Part shown: positions 1-8,817 of the stretch, piece by piece | Numbering within the stretch: the stretch's first letter is position 1 | Layout: each line of letters starts with the position of its first letter | Source: Terriglobia bacterium | GTDB lineage: Bacteria > Acidobacteriota > Terriglobia > Versatilivoradales > Versatilivoraceae | DNA length: 64,000 nucleotides | Direction of reading: 5' to 3' | NCBI GenBank assembly: GCA_951813285.1 | Contig: OX638355.1 | Location: 1,984,653-2,048,652 of the forward strand | Made by a program: the position numbers and the translations under genes | Notes under the pieces: model-generated | The model's database searches: none | The model's input: only the letters and a program-made list of their open reading frames with translations | What the model was told of the DNA's origin: nothing

Positions 1-1339
1 TGCTCCGCCTTCGTATCTTTCGCCGATAGGCGGGAATTCGGGCCAGCCCTTCCCAATAGGGGGAGGGATGCCAGGAGGAAGAGCCTTTGAGCAGGTGGGA
101 CTTGGGGCGTGTCTTCAGGGCTTGGGCCGAGCCGCCGTTCTCCTGGATCAGTTTCCGCAGAAACTCGTCCTGCCATCTCCGGTAGGCCATGACGCCGCCT
201 CCGTTGTTGAGAATGGCATAGAAGACGGGTCCGTGGGCTCGGGTCATGACCACACCCGCCAGTGTGCTGACACCCCCGTCCTTGGAGGAATTGGTACCCG
301 TTTTCCCCAGGACCCGGCCTCGGTACCGGGCATGGCGGAAGCGCCCGCGAAGCGTCCCATTGTCCACTCCGGCCGCGGCCATGATGTCCTGCAGCTTCAT
401 TCCATGTTCCTGCAGGATGGCGCGAAGGCAGTGGAGCACTTGAATCGTGGCCCGTGCGGTCATGCGGCTGCGTCCGATACCGGACGGTTTTTCTATGTGA
501 ATATCGGAGGGGCGAATACCCATCTCCCGGATCAGGTATTCCCGCATGGACTCGGCTCCTCCCAGAGCGCGCCCCAGCCTGTCGGCGATATTGTTGACGC
601 TGAACGCATTCACCTTCCACAAGATGTCCCGAAGGCTCGGAGAAGAGTGGCTGAGATACTCGATTCCCAAGCGCTCGCCGACACACTCTTTCGGCACGGC
701 GTAGACTCGGCCGTCAATCCTGATGCCTGTTCTCCGGAAGTAGCGTGCCAGGTACCGGACAGGAAAGTTGGGATTGTTGCTGGAGTTGATCGTGAAGGGC
801 CCGGCGATCACCAGGTCTCCGGTCACTCGACGCAAGCCCCGTCGTTTCAGGGAACGAGCCAATCGGTACAGTTCCGACCTGCTCAGAAGGGGATTTCCGT
901 CGCTGACCAGGTAGAGGTTGCCGGGCAGCACCCGATTTTCCTGATCGATGGGGGAGTCGCCGTAGACTTGAGTGATGAATCGGTAATCGGGGCCCAGCCG
1001 CGCCAGAGCTACCAGAGAGGTGACCAACTTCATTACCGAGGCCGGGTTGAGCGGGATATCCGGGTTCAATTTCGCCAGAATGGCGCGGCCGTCCTGCGAT
1101 TCCACCAGGATTCCCTGCTTGCCCAGGTCGTAGCCATACCGCCGGACTCGGCGAGAGAAGCGCTCGAGGGCCGTGCTTTCCAGTTGCCGAGGCGGGGCAG
1201 GCAGCGGCTGCGCCGCCGGGTGTCGAAGCTCGCTGCCCCGATTGGCGCCCACGGGCCAAAAGGCGCTCAGCACCAGGACGGCAAGACAGCAGGGACCGGA
1301 CAGGAGCGGTCGGAAGTACTTGGTCGGAACAGCCCTCAT
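1..1339 (-). CDS. dacB: D-alanyl-D-alanine carboxypeptidase/endopeptidase, PBP4 type (3' end beyond window)
   Basis: Peptidase S13 family enzyme that trims or cuts peptidoglycan peptides in the periplasm. The reading frame starts at ATG 1339 on the minus strand and stays open to base 1, so the C-terminus lies outside the window. The N-terminus (about residues 10-32) is a signal peptide. All three penicillin-binding motifs are visible: SVMK with the nucleophile Ser at about residue 101, SVN at about 247-249, and KTGT at about 346. A PSGIGRSR stretch near residue 286 matches the PSG.G.S region of PBP4. Spacing between SxxK and SxN is long, as in S13 enzymes, which carry inserted domains there. 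It is divergent from the lysW operon, with a 380-base gap between them. Family assignment is firm; carboxypeptidase versus endopeptidase activity cannot be told from sequence. Confidence 0.87.
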   Translation of the reverse strand, partial: MRAVPTKYFRPLLSGPCCLAVLVLSAFWPVGANRGSELRHPAAQPLPAPPRQLESTALERFSRRVRRYGYDLGKQGILVESQDGRAILAKLNPDIPLNPASVMKLVTSLVALARLGPDYRFITQVYGDSPIDQENRVLPGNLYLVSDGNPLLSRSELYRLARSLKRRGLRRVTGDLVIAGPFTINSSNNPNFPVRYLARYFRRTGIRIDGRVYAVPKECVGERLGIEYLSHSSPSLRDILWKVNAFSVNNIADRLGRALGGAESMREYLIREMGIRPSDIHIEKPSGIGRSRMTARATIQVLHCLRAILQEHGMKLQDIMAAAGVDNGTLRGRFRHARYRGRVLGKTGTNSSKDGGVSTLAGVVMTRAHGPVFYAILNNGGGVMAYRRWQDEFLRKLIQENGGSAQALKTRPKSHLLKGSSSWHPSPYWEGLARIPAYRRKIRRRS

Positions 1340-1530
1340 GTATGTGGGTCCCCGGGAAGAGCGGAAGGATCGACCCATCATAGGAAAAGACGGCTCGGCT
1401 TGTAAACTCAAAAGAAGCGAGTTGACCTCGCGCCGCCGTAGCCGCAAAGCCGCCAGTCAGTCGCTTGCTGCCGGCTCCCAGACCCTTCCCAAACAGGCGG
1501 AACAGGGAGGGAAACCCCCTCATAATGCGC

Positions 1531-1560
1531 TTGACAGTTTTTTCGGCGCTTTCTTATACT
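1531..1560 (+). promoter_or_regulatory. sigma70-type promoter of the lysW operon
   Basis: TTGACA at 1531-1536 and TATACT at 1555-1560 are separated by 18 bases, which is close to the sigma70 consensus. It lies about 160 bases upstream of the lysW start, leaving a leader of roughly 150 bases. No riboswitch fold was recognised in that leader. Confidence 0.6.
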
Positions 1561-1719
1561 GCCGCTGGCTGCCGTATCTGACGCCGGCTTGGTTACCTGC
1601 ACCGTCTTGGTTTCCGTCCTGGTGGTGACTGGCCGGGAAGTGAGGCGCTCCATTTGCTTTAGGTTTTCCACGATCGTCACATATGGATGCAATCCAATTC
1701 GGTGTCCAGGGAGGGTGCC

Positions 1720-1884
1720 GTGGCCGACTGTCCGGAATGTGAAGCCGCATTGGAATTGGAAGATGATGTGGAAAAGGGTGAGATCGTAACCTGTTCCGAT
1801 TGTGGGGCCGACCTGGAGGTCGTGGGGATGGATCCCGTGAAGTTGGACCTGGCTCCGGAGGAAGAAGAAGACTGGGGGGAATGA
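1720..1884 (+). CDS. lysW: LysW amino-group carrier protein
   Basis: A 54-residue acidic carrier protein whose C-terminal glutamate is coupled through its side chain to the amino group of alpha-aminoadipate or glutamate, protecting and presenting it to the later enzymes. The sequence shows the N-terminal zinc-binding pairs CPEC and CSDC, the VVGMDP segment, and the invariant acidic tail ending EDWGE. The GTG at 1720 was chosen over ATG 1687 because a GGGAGG Shine-Dalgarno sits 6 bases upstream and the protein then begins MADCPEC like other LysW proteins. It is the first gene of the operon; lysX begins 107 bases downstream. Recognition is very secure because of the C-terminal motif. Confidence 0.95.
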   Translation: MADCPECEAALELEDDVEKGEIVTCSDCGADLEVVGMDPVKLDLAPEEEEDWGE

Positions 1885-1991
1885 TCCTCCGGCAAGGAGT
1901 GCTTACAACTCACCTTCCGACCCGATCGACCACAGAGGATGCGAGGATTGCCTGACCGATTCCGCTCCCTGTGGTTTTTTTGTGTGTGCCG

Positions 1992-2858
1992 ATGAAAGTA
2001 GGACTGCTCTGTTCCATCCTTCGCAAGGAAGAAAAGCTGCTGCTGAGGGAGCTTCGCCGCCGCAGGGTTGCGCCGGAGATTGTCGACGACCGCGAGCTGA
2101 TCTTTCGACTGGATTCCAGGCACATGGATTTCGACGTGGTGCTGGAGAGAAGCGTCAACCACTCCCGAGCGCTCTACTCCCTGAAGGTTCTCAACGACTG
2201 GGAGATCCCGACGATCAACCGCTACCCGGTAGCCGAAATTTGCGGCAACAAGTTCCTGACCACCAGTGCGCTCGCCCGGAATCGGATTCCCACCCCTCGA
2301 ACCGCCATGGCCTTCACGCCCAAATCGGCTCTGCAGGCCATCGAGGAATTGGGTTATCCGGTAGTGCTCAAGCCGGCGGTGGGGTCCTGGGGGCGGCTTC
2401 TCTCCAAGATCAATGATCGAGAGGCCGCCGAAGCCGTGCTGGAACACAAGGACGTCCTGGGTTCCTACCAGCACTCCGTCTTTTATATTCAGGAGTACAT
2501 TCCCAAGTCGGGCCGGGACATTCGGAGCTTCGTGGTGGGCGACGAGACTATTTGCGCCATCTATCGCTATTCCTCCCACTGGATCACCAACACGGCCCGG
2601 GGCGGGCGAGCCGAGAATTGCCCGGTGACGCCGGAAATCGACCGCCTGTCTCAGGCGGCCGCCCAAGCCGTTGGGGGAGGGGTCCTTGCCGTGGACCTTT
2701 TCGAGTCCGAGTCGGGGTTGCAGGTCAACGAAGTCAACTACACCATGGAGTTCAGGAATTCCATCCATACCACCGGCGTCGACATCCCGGCCAGAATTGT
2801 CGACTACGTTCTGAAGGTCGCTGCCGAGGGTCAGCCCGGATCCGAGGGGACGCCATGA
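1992..2858 (+). CDS. lysX: LysX, LysW-amino acid ligase (RimK-type ATP-grasp)
   Basis: ATP-dependent ligase of 288 residues joining the LysW C-terminal glutamate to the amino group of alpha-aminoadipate (or glutamate in ArgX enzymes). It has the ATP-grasp layout: an N-terminal domain beginning MKVGLLCS, a central [10 protein letters not shown] nucleotide-binding loop, [15 protein letters not shown], and the C-terminal metal and substrate motif [11 protein letters not shown]. The C-terminal motif looks more like Thermus-type LysX than ArgX from memory, so lysine synthesis is slightly favoured; this is inference. ATG 1992 is preferred because it starts the conserved N-terminal strand. The stop overlaps the lysY start by four bases (ATGA), indicating translational coupling. 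Confidence 0.92.
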   Translation: MKVGLLCSILRKEEKLLLRELRRRRVAPEIVDDRELIFRLDSRHMDFDVVLERSVNHSRALYSLKVLNDWEIPTINRYPVAEICGNKFLTTSALARNRIPTPRTAMAFTPKSALQAIEELGYPVVLKPAVGSWGRLLSKINDREAAEAVLEHKDVLGSYQHSVFYIQEYIPKSGRDIRSFVVGDETICAIYRYSSHWITNTARGGRAENCPVTPEIDRLSQAAAQAVGGGVLAVDLFESESGLQVNEVNYTMEFRNSIHTTGVDIPARIVDYVLKVAAEGQPGSEGTP

Positions 2859-3898
2859 TCTCGGTTTCCGTCGTCGGGGGTTCCGGTTATACCGGTGGCG
2901 AGGTGTTGCGCCTCCTGCTGAGCCATCCGGAGGTGGAGTTGTGTCAGGTGACCTCGGAATCCAGGGTGGGCAAATTCGTCCATTCGGTGCACCCGAACCT
3001 TCGCAAGCGCTGCAAGCTGCGATTTGTGTCCAGCCAGGCCTTGAAGAAGGTGGACCTGCTCTTTCTCTGCCTGCCACACGGGATGGCCATGAATCGCATG
3101 GATGAGTTTCTCGATCTGGGCAGGCGGGTTATAGATCTCTCCTCCGATTTTCGCTTGCGCTCACCGGAGGACTATTTGACCTGGTACCAGCATGAGCACT
3201 CCAGGCCGGAGCTGCTGGGCCAAGCGGTTTACGGCATCCCCGAGCTGCACAGGCAGGAGATTCGAGAGGCTGCTCTGGTGACCGGGGCGGGCTGCCTGGC
3301 GACCACCGCCATTCTGGGGCTCTACCCCCTCTTCAAGGCGGGTCTGGTGGATTCGGAGGACATTTTCATCGAGGCCAAGGTGGGCTCATCGGCGGCCGGC
3401 AACAAGTCCCGTCCGTTTACCCACCACCCGGAGCGCAGCGGTTCCCTCCGGTCCTTCCAGCCGACCCGCCATCGCCACACGGCCGAGGTGCAGCAGGAGC
3501 TGGCTCTCGACGGGGCCACGCCCCGGGTTCACTTGTCGGCCACCTCCACCGATTCGGTGCGGGGGGTCCTGGCCACGTCGCAGATGCTGCTGGAGCGGTG
3601 TCCGGAGGAGAAGGCCCTCTGGAGGGCCTATCGGGGGGCCTACCAGGCCGAGCCTTTTCTCAGAATCGTCAAGGAAAGATCCGGCATCTACCGCTACCCG
3701 GAACCCAAGATCCTGGCTGGGTCCAACTACTGCGACGTCGGCTTTGAGCTGGACCCGGCGGAAGGACGCCTGGTGGTGCTTTCCGCCCTGGACAACCTGA
3801 TGAAGGGGGCGGCGGGGAACGCGGTACAGGCCATGAACGTGATGCACGGCTGGGAGGAGACCTTGGGGTTGGGCTTTCCCGGTTTGCATCCCGTATAA
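2855..3898 (+). CDS. lysY: LysY/ArgC, LysW-acyl-phosphate reductase
   Basis: NADPH-dependent semialdehyde-forming reductase of 347 residues, homologous to N-acetyl-gamma-glutamyl-phosphate reductase (ArgC). In the carrier-protein route it reduces LysW-aminoadipyl (or glutamyl) phosphate. The N-terminal Rossmann motif GGSGYTGGE and the catalytic cysteine region [10 protein letters not shown] (Cys near residue 150) are visible, as is SAASNK-like [11 protein letters not shown] in the dimerisation domain. It starts inside the last codons of lysX. Gene order with lysW, lysX and lysZ is what assigns it to the carrier pathway instead of classical N-acetyl arginine synthesis. Confidence 0.93.
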   Translation: MISVSVVGGSGYTGGEVLRLLLSHPEVELCQVTSESRVGKFVHSVHPNLRKRCKLRFVSSQALKKVDLLFLCLPHGMAMNRMDEFLDLGRRVIDLSSDFRLRSPEDYLTWYQHEHSRPELLGQAVYGIPELHRQEIREAALVTGAGCLATTAILGLYPLFKAGLVDSEDIFIEAKVGSSAAGNKSRPFTHHPERSGSLRSFQPTRHRHTAEVQQELALDGATPRVHLSATSTDSVRGVLATSQMLLERCPEEKALWRAYRGAYQAEPFLRIVKERSGIYRYPEPKILAGSNYCDVGFELDPAEGRLVVLSALDNLMKGAAGNAVQAMNVMHGWEETLGLGFPGLHPV

Positions 3899-3916
3899 TG
3901 AGGAGGGACAACGCAT

Positions 3917-4342
3917 TTGTGGAGCCCTCCGATGGCGATGGCAAGGTCCAAGGCACTCAGGTTGTTGGCGGCTACTGCCTTGGCGGCTTTGATTCCCGTT
4001 TCCCCGGCGCCGGCTCTGTCGAAGGACGAGCCCAAGGAGGCTCCACTTTTTGCCCTGCTTAAGGGGAGCTGCTTCGATCAGAGGGGCTTCAGCCTGCCGG
4101 GAGTGGCCGTCCAGGTGACCCTGCCGGCCGGCGAGAACGGCAACAAGAAGAAGGAAAAACGCTGGCGGATGCAGTCCGACCGCCGGGGGGAATTTGCCGT
4201 GCGCCTTCCCGCCGGAGAACAGACCGTGGTGGTGACCGCCAGCAAGAAGGGATACCTGAAGGCGGAGAAGCCCCTTCAGTTCTACGGCGATGAGCTGCAG
4301 CACATCGTCATTCAGATGAAGCCGGTTGCCGAGCCGGAATAG
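3917..4342 (+). CDS. secreted carboxypeptidase-regulatory-like (beta-sandwich) protein
   Basis: A 141-residue protein with an N-terminal signal peptide (hydrophobic run LLAATALAALIPVSPAPA) and one beta-sandwich of the CarboxypepD_reg/transthyretin-like type. The pattern GSCFDQRGFSLPGVAVQVT, then RRGEFAVRLPAGEQTVVVTASKKGY, is the usual 'gene-variant, arranged, rendered' layout of that fold. A TTG at 3917 follows an AGGAGGG ribosome site by 9 bases; ATG 3932 or 3938 are alternatives. It sits 18 bases after lysY and its 3' end nearly touches the next gene, so it is cotranscribed with the lys genes. No enzymatic role is apparent. Similar domains are common in acidobacterial exported proteins, usually in carbohydrate or TonB contexts, which makes this placement odd. 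Confidence 0.72.
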   Translation: MWSPPMAMARSKALRLLAATALAALIPVSPAPALSKDEPKEAPLFALLKGSCFDQRGFSLPGVAVQVTLPAGENGNKKKEKRWRMQSDRRGEFAVRLPAGEQTVVVTASKKGYLKAEKPLQFYGDELQHIVIQMKPVAEPE

Positions 4343-4358
4343 CCGGCGCTTCCGTGAA

Positions 4359-5513
4359 ATGCGGGTTGCGGTTTCGATGCCGGCCAGATCTGCCAAGACC
4401 ATGTTTCGACAAATTCTCAAAACCGCCACGATTTTGCGGCCCATCCGCGGGGTGGGGGCGGCGCCCCTACTCTTGGCGCTGGCTTTGACCTGGGGACTGT
4501 ATCCGGGGGAGCCGCGGCTTCAGGCCGATGAGGAGGAGGCCCCGACCAAATCCATTCGCGGCCACGTGGCCGGGCCCGATGGAGAATCGCAGCCGGGCGC
4601 CAAGGTTTTCGTCAGAAACCCCAGGAACGAGACCACCACCATACTGATCACGGATGAGAAGGGGCTCTTTGCCATTTACGGGTTGGACCCGTCGATGACC
4701 TACGAGGTCCACGCCGAGTACCAGCAACTCAGCTCGAGAGTTCTGGCCATCAGCTCCATGCTCAAACGCTATGACAACGTCCTCAACTTCAAGCTGGCGG
4801 AAAGGGTGGTGGAGGACGAACCCGCGCCGGCCGCTGTGCAAAAGGAGAGCGTTGAGATCCCCGGCAAGGGAGGCTTGCGCGTCGCAGGCGATTGGTACCC
4901 CCCTCCGAACTCCGGGGAAGGACGATTTCCGGCGGTGTTGCTGCTGCACGGATCGGGCGAGACCCGCGGGGTGTGGGACGCCTTCATCCGGGAGAAGTTT
5001 GCCGGAAGCAACGTCGGGGTGCTCAACCTCGATCTGACGGCCGGCGAAGAGGCTACATCCGGGGGAGCGGCCGTTCTTCCTGAGGCCGACCCCGATCGGA
5101 TGGATGCCCTGCTGGAACTGATCGAGGCGACCTTTGCCTGGCTGGAGGCCCGGAAATCGATCGATCCCTATCTCATTGGCGTGGTGGGCACAGGCCTGGG
5201 AGCCGACCTGGCGTTTCTGGCTTCCGGCAAATACGAGAATGTGCGTGCGGCGGTGGTGGTTTCCGGGACCCTGACCAATGTCCGCGGCGTGGCCGAGCGG
5301 GCTCAAGACTTCCAACCTCACTCCATTCTCTTCCTGGCAACCCGGGGGGATGAATCCTCCACCTCTTCCATCGCCGGATTGGAGCAGCAAACCGGATACC
5401 CCAGAAGGACTCGCGTGTTTGAAGGCTCCAGCTCTCGGGGGTTCGAGGTGATTGCGGAAATTCCGGAAGCCTCCGACCTGGTGATGGAGTGGTTGGACAA
5501 GAGGCTGCGCTGA
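4359..5513 (+). CDS. secreted beta-sandwich plus alpha/beta-hydrolase-like protein lacking the catalytic serine
   Basis: About 384 residues: a hydrophobic N-terminal export or anchor segment (APLLLALALTWGLYP), a CarboxypepD_reg-like beta-sandwich (IRGHVAGPDG...GLDPSMTYEVHAEY), then an alpha/beta-hydrolase fold. In the hydrolase part the oxyanion strand PAVLLLHGSGETRGVW is well kept, but the nucleophile elbow expected as GxSxG reads GTGLG, with glycine where serine should be. This suggests a non-catalytic binding protein or pseudo-enzyme. The start is uncertain: ATG 4359, 4377 or 4401, or a TTG at 4326 inside the previous gene. It lies between the lysY side of the operon and lysZ, about 107 bases before lysZ, and shares its N-terminal domain type with the preceding gene. 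Confidence 0.7.
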   Translation: MRVAVSMPARSAKTMFRQILKTATILRPIRGVGAAPLLLALALTWGLYPGEPRLQADEEEAPTKSIRGHVAGPDGESQPGAKVFVRNPRNETTTILITDEKGLFAIYGLDPSMTYEVHAEYQQLSSRVLAISSMLKRYDNVLNFKLAERVVEDEPAPAAVQKESVEIPGKGGLRVAGDWYPPPNSGEGRFPAVLLLHGSGETRGVWDAFIREKFAGSNVGVLNLDLTAGEEATSGGAAVLPEADPDRMDALLELIEATFAWLEARKSIDPYLIGVVGTGLGADLAFLASGKYENVRAAVVVSGTLTNVRGVAERAQDFQPHSILFLATRGDESSTSSIAGLEQQTGYPRRTRVFEGSSSRGFEVIAEIPEASDLVMEWLDKRLR

Positions 5514-5620
5514 ACGCCGCCCGGAAATGCAGGCGGTAGCGGCTGGACTCGCCTCACAAGATCGGGTTGCGCCCAAGCATTTCCCCCAAGCTAAACCAAG
5601 GTCAAGGAGACATTTCTCTT

Positions 5621-6442
<822 letters not shown>

Positions 6443-6448
<6 letters not shown>

Positions 6449-7021
6449 CCTCCCGCTGACGATCCTGCGCCGCATGTGCAGGACGTTTTCCCGCGTATCC
6501 ACGACTTCGAACCCGGCCGACGCAAAGAGACGGGCCGGTCCCATCCAGACCTCACCGGGATCGAGACGGTCCGTCAGACTTTGCTTGCGCGGAAAACCTT
6601 CGACCTCCGCCACACCTGCCGCTGCCAAATCCCTCAATGTCAGCGCCATGGCTTGATGCATCAGGCCCCGACCGCGATGCCTTTCGGCGATCCCGAAGCA
6701 AACGAACGCGTAGACCGAGTCCAGCGGTTCCAGACCGAAGGTCGCACACAACTTCGGCCATTCCGTCCGCGGACCCACGCGACACCAGGCAATCGGCCGG
6801 TCCTCCAGGTAGAAAATCCGTCCGTGGTACGACCCGGCATCCCAGAGTTCCCGGCGCAGACACCGGTTTTCCTTCTCGGTGCGATCCGTCCATCCTTCCC
6901 AGCCAGGGGTTTCCCAGGCCACGCACCAACACCAGTCATGGGGCGGGGTCACCAGCAGCGTCGCAAAGTCCTGCGCGGTGTCCTGTCCCAGTCGCCGCAG
7001 GGTTAATGGGGTATCGTTCAT
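6443..7021 (-). CDS. GNAT-family N-acetyltransferase
   Basis: A 192-residue acetyl-CoA-dependent acyltransferase. The acetyl-CoA pyrophosphate loop appears as RHRGRG near residues 115-120, after a VYAFVCFGI strand, and is followed by the MHQAMALTLRDLAAAG helix and a terminal strand with ASAGFEVV, the usual GNAT ending. The substrate cannot be inferred. It begins four bases after the PIN toxin stop, so it is the third gene of an antitoxin-PIN-GNAT operon on the minus strand. GNAT toxins of the TacT type are smaller (about 160-175 residues) and pair directly with their own antitoxin, so this could be an accessory enzyme or simply a downstream passenger. Confidence 0.8.
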
Positions 7022-7025
7022 GGGT

Positions 7026-7409
7026 TCAGACGCCTGAGACCGCGCGGAGAGCGTGATCGAAGGTCTTGATCCGGCTTACGCCGCGCCTGCGGCAGCTCGC
7101 AAGGTGGCAGAGGTCCCGGGGGCTCAGGCCGGAAAACTGTTCATGGAGTTGTCGGGCCAGGGTGACGTCCTCTTCTTCCAACGGCCACACTTCCATCCGA
7201 GACCCACGGATCAGCGCCATGGCCGCATCGAGTGTTTCGATTCTCGCAACCGGGAGATAGGCGTGCACCAACTCTTGTAAGACCTCCGCGGAGGTACACA
7301 GCGGGGTACCGTTCCGGTTGGCCTGGACGAAGAACTCCTGAGCCGGGTCTCGAAGTGGATGGGGCCGTCCGACCGCATACATGAAGAGGTTGGTGTCGAC
7401 AAAGATCAT
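7026..7409 (-). CDS. PIN-domain ribonuclease toxin
   Basis: A 127-residue PIN domain, the fold of VapC toxins that cut tRNA or rRNA. The acidic metal-binding residues are in place: MIFVDTN (Asp5), VLQELVHA (Glu about 45), SPRDLCHLA (Asp about 98), and TFDHAL near the C-terminus. Its start overlaps the end of the upstream antitoxin gene by four bases (ATGA), typical of TA pairs. Expression is expected to be autorepressed through the antitoxin. Confidence 0.85.
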   Translation of the reverse strand: MIFVDTNLFMYAVGRPHPLRDPAQEFFVQANRNGTPLCTSAEVLQELVHAYLPVARIETLDAAMALIRGSRMEVWPLEEEDVTLARQLHEQFSGLSPRDLCHLASCRRRGVSRIKTFDHALRAVSGV

Positions 7410-7681
7410 GTATCGGATGCACCCCTTCTACGCGATTGATTGATCAGGTCCAGGTGCTGGTCCCAATCCGGTTCCGTCTCAGGACCCTCCAGACTGTCGC
7501 AGGCTCGGAAAAATTCTTCCAGATCCTCCGGGGATTGGAAGGGCTTGTCGTGTTGTCGTTCCTGCAGGCGCTCGCGAGCGGCAGCCCTCAACCAGGCGCT
7601 CAACGTCATGCCTTCCCTTCGGGCCTGGTGCACAAAACGGTCGCGATCTTCATCGGGGATCACGAGTTGAACTCTGGCCAT
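7406..7681 (-). CDS. ribbon-helix-helix-type antitoxin
   Basis: A 91-residue partner of the PIN toxin. It starts with a strand-forming MARVQLVIPDEDRDRF and a helix EGMTLSAWLRAAARERL, the ribbon-helix-helix arrangement, followed by an acidic tail likely to wrap the toxin. ATG 7681 is preferred over GTG 7690 because an AGGTG ribosome site lies 6 bases upstream of it. A promoter is visible at 7718-7746. Binding of this protein to its own promoter is expected for the family and not shown here. Confidence 0.8.
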   Translation of the reverse strand: MARVQLVIPDEDRDRFVHQARREGMTLSAWLRAAARERLQERQHDKPFQSPEDLEEFFRACDSLEGPETEPDWDQHLDLINQSRRRGASDT

Positions 7682-7717
7682 GACGATCACCTGTATTTTC
7701 TGTAAGTGTATGTATAA

Positions 7718-7746
7718 ATATTACACATGATTGCTTCAGTAATCAA
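7718..7746 (-). promoter_or_regulatory. promoter of the minus-strand TA operon
   Basis: Read on the minus strand, TTGATT (7746-7741) and TAATAT (7723-7718) are exactly 17 bases apart. The region just downstream (7700-7727) has TGTA...TACA half-sites that could serve as the antitoxin operator. This AT-rich stretch separates the two divergent TA loci. Confidence 0.55.
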
Positions 7747-7853
7747 CTTCCCCGGGTTTCTTCCGGAGCATGACTATGCCCCAGCCACATAGTGATGCTA
7801 CCATGAGAGGGTAAGGTATGATGTACATGTTTATGGACATTACAGGTGGATCG

Positions 7854-8135
7854 ATGACTGACAAGCATTCTATCGCCGAGGCGCGCCGCAATCTACCGAA
7901 ACTCGTTCGCGCAGTAGAACATGGAATGGCGGTGGAGTTGACGCGGCGCGGCAAACCCGTCGCGGTGTTAGTCGGCTGCAAGCGCTTCGAGCGACTCGCT
8001 TCGAGCCGCCGTAGTTTCGTAACGGCGTATCAGGTCTTTAGGAATGAGAGCGACCTCACGGAGCTTGCACTTGACCCTGACAAACTGTTTGCGAGGCAAC
8101 GCGAGAAAACACCGGGACGCGACGTCCGGTTGTGA
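7854..8135 (+). CDS. Phd/YefM-type antitoxin
   Basis: A 93-residue antitoxin with the Phd/YefM N-terminal pattern SIAEARRNLPKLVRAVEHGMAVELTRRGKPVAVLVG, which forms the DNA-binding dimer, and a C-terminal toxin-binding tail rich in charged residues. ATG 7854 follows an AGGTGG ribosome site by 4-5 bases. Immediately upstream, 7817-7842 holds a partly palindromic ATGTACAT region suited to an operator. The PIN toxin starts three bases after its stop. Confidence 0.85.
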   Translation: MTDKHSIAEARRNLPKLVRAVEHGMAVELTRRGKPVAVLVGCKRFERLASSRRSFVTAYQVFRNESDLTELALDPDKLFARQREKTPGRDVRL

Positions 8136-8138
8136 ACT

Positions 8139-8549
8139 GTGAAATACCTGCTCGATACCAACATCATCTCGGAGCCTCTCAGGCCGAAGCCGTCCAACAG
8201 CGTCATGCGGCAGATACGTCGGAATGAGGACGACATTGCGATTCCGGCGCCCGTCTGGCACGAGCTTCGGTTCGGCTGCGCCCGACTGGGCCCGTCACGA
8301 CAACGGGAAGCAATCGAGCGCTATATTGAGGATGTGGTGCTGGCGAGCTTTCCAGTGCTGGAGTATGACCAGCGAGCCGCTGACTGGCATGCGATCGAGC
8401 GCGCGCGACTGAGTGCAGCGGGCAAGACCCCGCCGTTTGTTGACGGGCAGATTGCCGCGGTCGCTTTCGTCCATAACTTGACGTTGGTTACGTTGAATGT
8501 AAGCGACTTCAAGCAGTTCAAGGGACTACGAATTCGAAGTTGGGCGTAA
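8139..8549 (+). CDS. vapC: VapC-type PIN-domain toxin
   Basis: A 136-residue PIN ribonuclease, partner of the Phd-type antitoxin just upstream. It carries MKYLLDTNIIS (Asp6), WHELRFG (Glu about 42), PPFVDGQIAAVA (Asp about 101) and TLNVSDFKQF (Asp about 122), the conserved acidic set of FitB/VapC proteins. The GTG start is three bases after the antitoxin stop. The pair points away from the minus-strand TA operon at 7026-7681. Confidence 0.88.
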   Translation: MKYLLDTNIISEPLRPKPSNSVMRQIRRNEDDIAIPAPVWHELRFGCARLGPSRQREAIERYIEDVVLASFPVLEYDQRAADWHAIERARLSAAGKTPPFVDGQIAAVAFVHNLTLVTLNVSDFKQFKGLRIRSWA

Positions 8550-8817
8550 GCCCAGTCCAAAACCCGTTGAATAGAGCGTCTCCCAGTTTCTCCCCGTCAG
8601 CCATCAACTTCCCGTTGCCGCCCGACCGGGCGCGGGAATAGAATGAGAGGATCAAGCAGGGACCTCTATTCGGGTTCGTCCAGCTTGAGGCGCCGGTGTG
8701 GCCGATTGGCCGGTGGGGCCGGCGAGCTTGGCGCCTTACCGGAACGAAGCCACCGGAGCCGGCAAGGGCCCAGGCAAGGGCCCACTGGAACGGAATTGCA
8801 ACAACGGTTTTTCTGCC

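Noticed and set aside
68-1405. Long plus-strand open frame opposite the PBP4 gene
   Set aside because: It is antisense to a frame with clear SVMK, SVN and KTG motifs, has no family features and exists because of the GC-rich codon bias.
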